Shown here: positions 56,051-64,000 of the stretch, piece by piece
Position numbering within the stretch: the stretch's first letter is position 1
How the letters are laid out: each line of letters starts with the position of its first letter
Translations under genes and position numbers: made by a program
Source: Protopterus annectens
Taxonomy: Eukaryota; Chordata; Ceratodontiformes; Protopteridae
Length of the DNA: 64,000 nt
NCBI RefSeq assembly: GCF_019279795.1
Contig: NC_056731.1
Span: forward strand, 869,071,175 to 869,135,174
Direction of reading: 5' to 3'
Notes under the pieces: model-generated
Database searches by the model: none
What the model saw: the letters and a program-made list of their open reading frames with translations, nothing else
What the model was told of the DNA's origin: nothing

Positions 56051-56716
56051 CCTAACTTTTCACTATTTATTTATTACTTATTTTATTTTACATTTGTTTA
56101 CTGGGAAGGTCTGACTGGACAGAGCTGTCCATTTTCAGCAGATGCCCTGGGAGAAAATCTCCAGAACAATTGCTACCATACTATACATATTTACATGAGC
56201 ATTCTGGTTTACACAGTTATAAAATATAGTGGATAACATATGATTGCACAAGATACTTAGATAAGCAGAGTGCTTTAGACATACAATTAAAAGCATAGCA
56301 GGTAGTAACATATGATTGTTTTTCATACAGTATGTTTAGTAGAGATAATCTTGACGATATACTGAAGATAGGACAAGAAACGAAAAACAAAATAAAATAC
56401 TAGCCAGATAATCTTGAACATGTAATGAAGATAAGACAAGAAAGGAAAAACTAAAAATACTAGTCAGTTTGTCAAAGGAGGAGAATACAGACAAGTTCAA
56501 ATGAGGTTCATTGACATTTTAAGGGAAAGCTTTTCAACTTAGTCTAGGGGAGAGTTAGGGGTATAGATGGGACACAATGGGAAGTAGGCAGCAGTGAGCT
56601 GGTAAGTAACGTGTGATAATATACAGTGCATCTGTGGGAGTTTTAAAGAAGAGGTTGGATAGTGGGTAGGGGAAAGGTGTTAGAATGCGTCAGTCAGGTG
56701 CTAGGCAGTTGCATGT

Positions 56717-56932
56717 TCAGGAGTTGTTTAGGTGGGAAATAAGTTGTTTTTTAAAGATGGTTTTGTTAGGTTGTACCCTGATTTGTAGTGGTAGGAAGTT
56801 CCAAGTCTTGGCAATGTTGCTAGAATACAGGGAGTCACCAGAGCTATAATGGCTTTTGGAGATTGCAATTAGTGCCTTGTTAGTGGATCTAAGTTCTTGG
56901 CTATTGGAGTAGAGGGTGTAAAGGTCTTGCAA
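56717..56932 (-). pseudogene. LINE C-terminal domain
   Basis: A 71-codon frame, LRSTNKALIAISKSHYSSGD, then SNIAKTWNFLPLQIRVQP and TIFKKQLISHL, is the typical end of CR1/L2 polyproteins (F..AA..WN.LP..IR......FK..L...L). Confidence 0.7.
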
Positions 56933-57283
56933 GGCTGGGGTTTTGTCAGGTTGGCACAGTATATGGTGATCTAGAAGAAGTTAGTTTAGAGTTAAGGTGT
57001 TAAGGAGTTCCAGTCAGGAAAGCTGTTTTAGGGCTTGACAGTGGTGGGTGTGGTAGGAGGAGTTTGTGGTGAAGTTTGCTATTTTGTTGTAGCATACTGA
57101 TATCTTGTTTAAATCACTCTTGTTTAGATTAATTAGGACAGGAGAATCATACAAGTAAGGTACAGAAAAGATAGGTATGAGCTAGGGTAACTTTACTGTT
57201 GCTGGTTAGGAAGTTTTTACATCTGTAAAGAGTACCTAGTTTTTTGTTGATTTTGGTTACTGTATGTATGTGTTTGATTATTG

Positions 57284-57814
57284 TCAATAATGACCCCCTA
57301 GCAATTTGGTTTGTATGACGAGGGAGTTAGGGGTATTATCTGATGCAGAAATAGAGAAAAGGGGAGTAGATACTACTGCTTTGGAAGGATGGAAGAGCAT
57401 AAGTTGGGTCTTTTTAGGACTTAGGTTTTGATGGATGAAGGCTTCGAGTCTTGATGTGAAGTTGTTGGAGGGTGGAAGCAATGCAGATTAAGGTGGAGTC
57501 ATCAGCGTATTGAACCAGGTTTGCTAGAGGGGTGGCTTTGTGAAGATTATTTGTAACTATAGTGAAAAAGTAGGGGTCCCTAGGATTGATCCTAGGGGTA
57601 CTCCTAGTTTTACAGGAAGTAGTGGGGAAAGGGAGTTTTTCCACTGAACAGCTTGTTGGCGTTGGAAGAGGTAGTCTTGACACCATAATAGAGTGGGTGT
57701 AGTTGGTTTTAATTCTGAGAGTGACAATAGACGTTTGGTATGGGAGACTGTATCAAATACCTTTGATAAGTCAAGGAAAACTGCAGACATTAGTTGGCCG
57801 TTGTTGTGTTGCAT
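57284..57814 (-). pseudogene. LINE reverse transcriptase (L2/CR1 type)
   Basis: Overlapping frames carry FLDLSKVFDTVSHTKRLLSL, PVKLGVPLGSILG (frameshift) and VQYADDSTLICIASTLQQL. LEAFIHQNLSPKKTQLMLFHPSK then matches the LxxLxxWxxxNxLxLNxxKT segment. The YADD active site is intact in sequence, but the domain is split over three frames. Confidence 0.75.
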
Positions 57815-58395
57815 ATTTACTAGGATGAGTGTAGTGGTAGTGCTATAATTGGGGCGGAATCAGTGTTGAGTTTCGACAAGAAGATTGTTGGAGAGGAGAT
57901 GTGTTAGGATCTGGGTGCGGATACATTTTTTACAGTATTTTAGCCAGTGGGTAACGTATAGCTATAGGGTGGTAGTTTGTTAGGTCAGTGGAGGTGCCCC
58001 CTTCATGTATTAGTATAATATAGGAGATTTTCCAGAGAAGTGGCACCTTTTGTTCTGAGACTGATCTGTTAATGATTATAGAGACTGGGTAGGAAATGGC
58101 TTTGATGGCTACTTGTAGAAATTTGGCAGGTAGTTTGTCTACTGCTAGGGTGGTAGGTTTAAGTTTGGTTAGGTGTATATAGATGGTGTAATTTGGTACA
58201 GGGTGAAGGAGTTGGCATTATTTGATGGGTTATACAGTATAGTGGGGTTTGAGGACAGTGGATCTGTTGACAGCTTTAGTATAGAATTGATAAAGAACTC
58301 ATTGAATTGGCTGGCTGTGTTTATAGAGCTGGTGTCTATGTTTGGATGAGGAGTTGATTTACTTGGTTGGAGAAAACTTGTTTATAGCGGCCCAG

Positions 58396-58413
58396 AACTT
58401 TTACGGGTTGGTA
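58396..58413. repeat. target-site duplication, left copy
   Basis: AACTTTTACGGGTTGGTA matches 60590-60607 with one mismatch. The pair flanks the plus-strand CR1-like LINE. Confidence 0.85.
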
Positions 58414-58486
58414 ACAATATCACCAAAAGAAAGAAATAAAAATACCACCAAGAAAAGGCCACCGAAAGGAGAAAAAAAATCCAAGT

Positions 58487-58553
58487 TTAATAAAACACTT
58501 GGCGCCTCAGCATAAACGCTTTCCAAGAATCGAGGTGCTAAGTGTTTTATTAA
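58487..58553. repeat. 22-bp-arm hairpin
   Basis: Arms 58487-58508 and 58532-58553 pair except for two G-T type positions. The loop is 23 bp. TTAATAAAACACTT begins the left arm and AAGTGTTTTATTAA ends the right arm. It lies between the target-site duplication and the LINE coding part. Confidence 0.9.
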
Positions 58554-58599
58554 GGCTATACAACAGGAGAAAGCTACTACATGATAGAGCAACATCCCA

Positions 58600-60448
58600 A
58601 AAAGGGAAGGCGTCTCTGATCAGTACTAGCAAGAAACTACGATCCCTCAAAATCATCCAAGGCCAGCTTTGAAAGAAAAATTGCACAAGACACTAAAGAT
58701 AATCAACAAGGCCTTCTTTAGTTACGTCAGAAACCTGGGAGGCAACTCCCAGATATGCTCTGAGTTAGTGCAAAATGACAAAAAATACACTGAACCCACA
58801 GACACTGCCAACATCCTGGCAGAAAGTTTAGTGCAAACTTCTCCCCCCTTTCCCCCCCAAAAGAGCAAATGTCTATCCCAACAGAGTGTAGCCTTCCTGA
58901 GATCACAGATGCACAGGTGAGAGCTGCCCTCTCCAAAGCAAAAAACACAGCATCAATGGGACCAGACGGTGTCCCGGGCTGCGTCTTACACGAGCTCCAA
59001 GAAGAATTAAACCCTCATATAAAGTCACTGTTCAATCTCAGCCTTACTACAGGATATGTACCCAAGGAATGGCGTACAGCAACAGTGGTCCCACTCCACA
59101 AAGGTGGTGCCACAACAGACCCTGGAAACTATAGCCCTATAAGCCTGACTAGCCTGGTCTGCAAAGCTATGGCATGTATCATCATGGAAATCATAAACAA
59201 AGACAATGGGAACCACCAGACACTGGATCCTACCCAATTCGGCTTTAAGGGCAGATCTTGCCTCTTGAACCTGGTCGACTTCTTTGAAACCGTTACCAAA
59301 GCCATAGATGAAGGGAAGGTAGTCCATACAGCCTACCTGGACCTTGGAAAAGCCTTCGACATGATACCCCACTCGGGCATCATAAATAAGCTCACCAGCT
59401 TAAATATCAACCCCTATGCCACAAGATGGGTTGCAAACTGGCTCAGGGATAGAACCCACATGGTCAGAATTGCAGGTGCCATGTCAGACTCTAAACCAGT
59501 TACAAGTGGCATCCCACAAGGCTCAGTCCTGGGACCTCTCTTGTTCGGTATACATTTCTCCGAGATACAGGCTAACACGGGTGGACTACGGCTGACCAAG
59601 TTTGCAGATGACTGCAAACTGGGTGCCGTAATCGACTCTCCGGCTAACACAAGCATCCCCCAAAAGGGTCTCACCGAGACTGATAACTGGTGCCAGAGCC
59701 ATGGCCTAAAGCTAAATGCCAAAAAGTACATAGTCATCCCCTTTGGGAAAAACAAAGTGCCCACAACCACATAGGGGGTAATCCAGTAAGTACGGAAGTA
59801 GTAATTAGGGACTTGGGGACCCAAGTAGATAGCAATCTCTCCTTTGACAATCACGTTGCCAAAGTGGTTAGAAAGAACTTCTACATAGCCCACCTTATCA
59901 AGAAAGGATTCACATCTAGATCAAGAGAGGTCATTGTGCCCCTCTACTCATCACTTATCAGGCCCATAATTGAATACCATGCCCCATTTGGGATGTACCT
60001 TACCAGACACCTGCAGCAACTGGAAAGACCCCAAAAGTACCTCACCAAGAGGATCAAGGGGCTCAAAATGATTCCCTATGCAGTTCGGCTAAAGAAACTC
60101 CAGCTCTACTCAGTTGCGTACTGCCTACTCAGAGGCGATCTGTGTCTGATGTATAAAGCCATGTCCAACCCAGAATTAATGGACAAGCTTCACCTCAGGA
60201 AATCCAAATCCCTTAGAGCTACACACTCCAGGGACTTGAACCTCAGCACAGAAATAAATAGGACATGCTGGAGGGACAGATTCATATCCCAGAGGCTCCC
60301 CTCACTCTGGAACAAAATCCCAATCCATGTTAGGCAGAGCCCCTCACTGACCCTCTTCAAGAGAAATCTTGATGGGTGGATGGGGGATCGTAAGTTTACC
60401 CCTGGGATCTCTTCTGTGTCCCTGCTTGACAGAGGTACAGTAAACTAA
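58600..60448 (+). pseudogene. CR1-like reverse transcriptase polyprotein, one or two frameshifts
   Basis: 58600-58870 reads KKLRSLK, DTKDN and FFSYVRNLG in changing frames. 58869-59774 is open for 301 codons: ASMGPDGVPGCVL (29-41), YLDLGKAFDMIPH (156-168), SGIPQGSVLGPLLF (213-226), FADDCKL (245-251) and WCQSHGLKLNAKK. A frameshift near 59760 leads to the 252-codon frame ending 60448. This has DLGTQVDSNLSF, LIRPIIEYHAP, RPQKYLTKRIKGL, LLRGDLCLMYK and WNKIPIHVRQSPSLTLFKRNL. This is the CR1 order from reverse transcriptase to C-terminal domain. Confidence 0.85.
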
Positions 60449-60589
60449 CCTTAAAAGGGCTAGCTTCTGTGACCTACTATACAGAGGCACAGTCAACTAA
60501 TCTAAAAGTGTGGCAAAAGCCAAACACACACTGGCTAGGCTTATAAATGCCCTAGGGCAGACAGCCTAGTATCAATCTATGAACCTATA

Positions 60590-60607
60590 AACTTTTATGG
60601 GTTGGTA
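60590..60607. repeat. target-site duplication, right copy
   Basis: AACTTTTATGGGTTGGTA, partner of 58396-58413, directly after the LINE tail GAACCTATA. Confidence 0.85.
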
Positions 60608-61800
60608 TTGTGTTTAGTTTGAAATTCACTATAGTGCTTTTGTTGGTCTAGTCTGACTTTTTTTTTTTTTTTTTTAGTGTTTTTCAGTTCTAAGAATGTT
60701 TGTCTATTAGTAGTTTTGTTTTTGTGCCAGGTGTCCCATGCTTTGTCCCTTTGTTTCATAAGTTGTCTAGTGCTCTTGGTAAGCCAGGGGCATAGATGGT
60801 CTTAGTGTGGATCTGTCCTGGTGGGGCAAGTTGGTTGAGAAGGCCTAAGAAGATAGTGTTGAAATACTCAACTGCGTCATCTAAAGGAAGTGTTAAAAGA
60901 GGGGACCACTTAAGAGTGTTTAAAGGCTGTATTAAGGTAGTCAGGCCTGAAGTTGTGAGTGTATCTGATGTGTTTAAGAGAGCTAGTTCTAGTGAGTTTA
61001 GTTTGGTCTCTGATGAAGGTTGGGAGGTGGTCGCTTAGTGTGTCGGGTAGTGTACCGAAATTATGGGTGGAAGATGGGCGACTAGTACGAATCCAGTCTA
61101 GTATTGATTCTTTTTTTTGAGATTTTGTCTACCCTCGTGGGGGTGTATAAGGTGCAAGAAGCCGTAAAGGTTAATATGATTTGAGGGGTGGGGTGATTTA
61201 AGTGAGGTTCAGTCAATACTGAAGTTGTCTAGTATAATGGTTTTGTGGGGGAGGGATTCTGATGTCCAGTGGAGAAGAGATTCTAGGGTTCTGATGTTAT
61301 CTCCTGGAGAGATATATGATCCTAAGATATTTAGTTGTTTTTGTGTATTTAGTCTTACCTTAGCAAGTAGGATCTCTGCATTACTAAATGCAGGTATTTC
61401 TATGTTAAATAGTTCAACACTGATGTTGTTCTGATATAGGACAGCGACTCTGTGTCCTCTTAGCTGTACGGTCTTTTTGTAGTATGCTACAAACAGTGGG
61501 AATTATTTCTTCATTTTTAATGCATGGCTTAAGCCATGTTTCTGTGAGGATGATGTCAGCCAAGTATAATTGCTATGGTTGGCATGGAGCTCAGTGGTTT
61601 TGTTAAGGATGCTTCTTATGTTGTGATTTATTATTAAACTATCAGATGTTTTATTAAGTAGGCCAGTATTGGTTCTAGGCTGATTTTGGTGATTTGTTGG
61701 ACTTGTTACTGGACCTGGGTTGGGGCTGATATTTCCACTGCATAGCAGGTGAAAAGCAATGTTTACTATGGTTTGTAGGTATTTGGAAAAGGCCAAGTCA
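60608..61800 (-). mobile_element. L2/CR1-type LINE, 5' part with endonuclease (minus strand)
   Basis: 61796-61503 reads LLCSGNISPNPGP, the leader found before the endonuclease of CR1/L2 LINEs, then LIINHNIRSILNKTTELH, the first endonuclease strand. Near 61110-60990 the minus strand reads LDWIRTSRPS, then TLPDTLSDHLPTF, containing the SDH box of the apurinic-type endonuclease. Frames are broken throughout. Its 3' continuation is 56055-58413. Confidence 0.7.
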
Positions 61801-62559
61801 CACTGTATGGATATGCTAGACTTGCTTTGATAATGGAAGAGTTTGCAGGGATGTGTAGGTCATAGGTGGTGTGGTTAAAGAGTGAGGGTAAAATGAGTAA
61901 GGGGTACTTGGTGAATGTTGGAAGCGAGGTTGATTTCTACAATCTTAAGTTTTAAAAATGGGTAAGAATTCTAAACACAGCAGCTCAAAATGTCAAGATA
62001 CATGAAGCTGTGCCTAACTGTCCAAACTGGTGCAATGACTTCACTCAGTTAAATGAAGGTATGCCAAACTCAGAAAATGAGGTACAGTAATGTTGTTTAA
62101 TATGTCTGTTAGGAGACAAGTTCACATAAACACTAAATCAAGTGCAAATGCATTTAATACAGTTTACTACGGCATCCAGCAGCATATTTGATGCAATTCT
62201 ACTCCTAAGTGGATAGGGACTAGTACATACAAATGTAGCATAAAATACAAATGCTTTGCATTGCAGCAATTACACTCATATGCAGCTGCCCTTATTGCTA
62301 ACAGCTAGACTGACTGTGCAAATCAAGCATGACAAATCAGAGGGAGTGGGAGGAAGGCTCCATTATTTTTAGTTTTGTTTTTGAATTTATCTTCCCATTT
62401 ACTATTAAATTTGATACAAGGTCAGTGTGCAGTTTAAGCATTTTGAATTTGTGTTGTTGGTTAGTTGTTTTGGTACATGGCATTTTTTATTTTATTCTTA
62501 TAGCCTGCCTACATTTATCAGTTTGGTCTGTCTACACTCCTGGCAGCCTTACCAGGCAA
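61801..62559. other. no recognised gene
   Basis: Nothing recognised apart from AT-rich sequence. It may include the 5' end of the preceding LINE. Confidence 0.35.
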
Positions 62560-63240
62560 CTGTCTCTTATACTATTTGATTTATAAAAAATTTGTATCAG
62601 CCACCTTTCTAGATCTCTCCAAAGCCTTTGACAATGTCAGTCATAGTAGACATATTCAAATTCTGTCAGATTCAATCTTAGTCAATCCTCTATCTCCTTG
62701 TTCCAAAGCTGCTTATCTGGTCAACATCAGACTGTCCAATGGCAGAATGACCTCATTCCAGTTTCACTAGGTGCCCCCCAGGACTCCATACTTGGACCCC
62801 TTCTATTCTCACTGTATACTAAAATCTCCATACATCCCCCCTACATGCCTCAATTATCCAGTATACAGAGGACTCCACTTTAATCTGTGCTGCATCAACC
62901 CTGCAAGAGCTCCATTATACAAGAGTCCTTTCGGTCAGTTGAAACATGGCTCTCAAACTCCAAGCTAATTCTAAATGCTAACAAGACTAAACTTCCCCTG
63001 TTCCACCCAACAAGATCCCCTTCTTCGAGTCTATCTTTTAGCATCAATGTCCACAAACAAAACCACAATCACCCGTTACACACACTAAACTTCTTGGTGT
63101 TGAAATTGACTAACATGAAATTTGACATTCACATCTCCCAGACCATAAAAAAGTACATTAAAAAATGTGAATTCTTTACAGAAATAACAGTTCTTCACTA
63201 AGCAAGCTAAATCCACTATCACACACACACACCTCATATC
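62560..63240 (+). pseudogene. L2/CR1-type LINE reverse transcriptase fragment
   Basis: The plus strand shows SATFLDLSKAFDNVSHSRHI (motif A), then LGAPQDSILGPLLFSLYT, then (in shifted frame) VETWLSNSKLILNANKTKL and LHTLNFLVLKL. The YADD box is lost near 62860, where the sequence is scrambled. It resembles the minus-strand LINE of 57284-57814 and has several frameshifts. Confidence 0.7.
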
Positions 63241-63289
63241 CACCCTTCTGTATATGCCTCCCCAATTCTCACAAATATTAGAATGTGAA

Positions 63290-63480
63290 ATAAACTGTTG
63301 AAGTCACCATGAAGAAAATCAACGTCTGTTACAGTATATTCCAATTTTATTGACGATAAAAACAGAAGATGAGCGCTTTCACATGCCACATGCACGCTTC
63401 ATCAGATCTACAATACAACAACTCTAACATGCTTTTATAGCTAGATCCACCTACTAAATTCAATTAACCAAAGCAATTAA
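63290..63480 (-). mobile_element. probable Penelope-like terminal region
   Basis: The minus strand contains GGTGACTTCAACAGTTTATT and CTGATGAAGCGTGCATGTGG, then GTGAAAGCGC, the style of sequence seen at the ends of Penelope-like elements. No coding motif is visible before the window ends, so the assignment rests on the terminal words alone. Confidence 0.35.
63377..63405 (-). ncRNA. candidate hammerhead-ribozyme core
   Basis: CTGATGA (63399-63405) and GAAA (63377-63380) on the minus strand are separated by a segment that can fold as GCATG-TGG-CATGT. The spacing matches a hammerhead core, and Penelope-like elements are known to carry these ribozymes. Stem III and the cleavage-site UH were not found with certainty, so this is tentative. 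Confidence 0.3.
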
Positions 63481-64000
63481 ACAATTATAGTAAAACAATC
63501 AACTGATTAAAGTGATGCAAACATTTAAAGTACTGGTATATGATGTTTCAACTCAGCCTTGCACACAATACATCAATAGCCATTATTGGCATAAATTTAT
63601 TATATATTTTGTTGTTTCTACTAAAGTCCAATGGAATTTGATAAAACTGAGTATCCGCTTACATATATATATATATATTGTGTAAACATAATGTATCTAA
63701 AAACATATAAAAGCATATCAAATATATATAAGCAACATATGTTGCTCATATATAACAATGTAAAGTAGATTGAAATATAAAACAAAGCATCAACAGCTTT
63801 TTAATGCGTCTGGAGTAAGCCATATAAATATTCATAATCAATATTAATAATGATAAACTTTAATTATTAATTTCTGTATGCTTAATATAATGTAATATAA
63901 ATTCATTTATAAACATATATTCTGTTCAAAACTACTTAAATAAAATAAAATGTAATCTAATACTTATGCTGTTAAAAAATACACCTCAAATAACTAATGC
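63481..64000. other. AT-rich DNA with TA repeats
   Basis: Very AT-rich, with a (TA)n tract at about 63661-63680 and many TATA/ATAA words. No gene recognised. Confidence 0.5.

Larger units (their letters stand above)
56055..58413 (-). mobile_element. L2/CR1-type LINE, 3' part (minus strand)
   Basis: The 3' tail is at about 56060-56150 on the minus strand. 56932-56717 carries the C-terminal block AKTWNFLPLQIR and FKKQLISHL. 57686-57414 carries LVQYADDSTLI (catalytic YADD). 57814-57557 carries AVFLDLSKVFDTVSHTK (motif A) and GVPLGSILG. The element continues on the other side of a nested CR1-like LINE (58414-60589), with its endonuclease at 61800-60610. Confidence 0.78.
58414..60589 (+). mobile_element. 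CR1-superfamily LINE, 5'-truncated, nested
   Basis: The insertion is flanked by an 18-bp duplication with one mismatch. It contains the C-terminal two thirds of a CR1-like polyprotein and ends in a short 3' untranslated region with the tail GAACCTATA. The endonuclease domain is missing, consistent with 5' truncation during target-primed reverse transcription. The first 190 bp (58414-58600) include a strong hairpin and are not clearly LINE sequence. It lies in the minus-strand L2/CR1-type LINE. Confidence 0.85.

Overview
The window looks like vertebrate nuclear DNA packed with retrotransposons. It has no bacterial-type gene layout, operons or CRISPR. It holds DIRS-type tyrosine-recombinase elements, two Penelope-like elements with GIY-YIG domains, CR1/L2-type and L1/Tx1-type LINEs, a tRNA-headed SINE, microsatellites and one probable spliced host exon. 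The combination of abundant DIRS, Penelope and L2/CR1 copies suits a repeat-rich lineage such as an amphibian or lungfish, but the species cannot be fixed from the sequence alone.

Layout: 1-480 is a decayed coding-like stretch. 2208-4045 is a probable host exon on the minus strand, split by a short DIRS copy (A, 2272-3881). 6060-6257 is a tandem duplication. 6330-16400 is an old DIRS copy (G) split by a nearly full-length DIRS (B, 9669-15189). 16930-23180 is a CR1/L2-type LINE fragment split by DIRS C (17202-22761). 24449-29806 is DIRS F. 31917-42230 is an old DIRS (H) broken first by an L1-like fragment and a SINE (33530-34960), then by the best preserved DIRS (D, 36325-41945). 42231-50435 is a plus-strand Penelope element split by DIRS E (42480-48640). 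50440-50900 is a gag remnant of another DIRS (I). 52230-53960 is a minus-strand Penelope element. 54400-63240 is a cluster of L2/CR1 LINEs, one inserted in another with an 18-bp target-site duplication. The end of the window carries a probable Penelope terminal region with a hammerhead-like motif and AT-rich DNA.

All nine DIRS copies lie on the minus strand, the same strand as the probable host exon. They fall into at least four families by their termini: A/B/C, D, F, and E/G. Each better preserved copy has the DIRS plan read on the minus strand: right inverted terminal repeat with a TATA box, gag with a Cys-rich N-terminus, reverse transcriptase (YLDD), RNase H, tyrosine recombinase, an internal complementary region (ICR) that joins copies of the two element ends, and the left inverted terminal repeat. 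Every copy carries stops, frameshifts or deletions, so none looks autonomous. Five of the DIRS copies sit inside something recognisable (host exon, DIRS G, DIRS H, a LINE, a Penelope element), which gives a relative insertion order.
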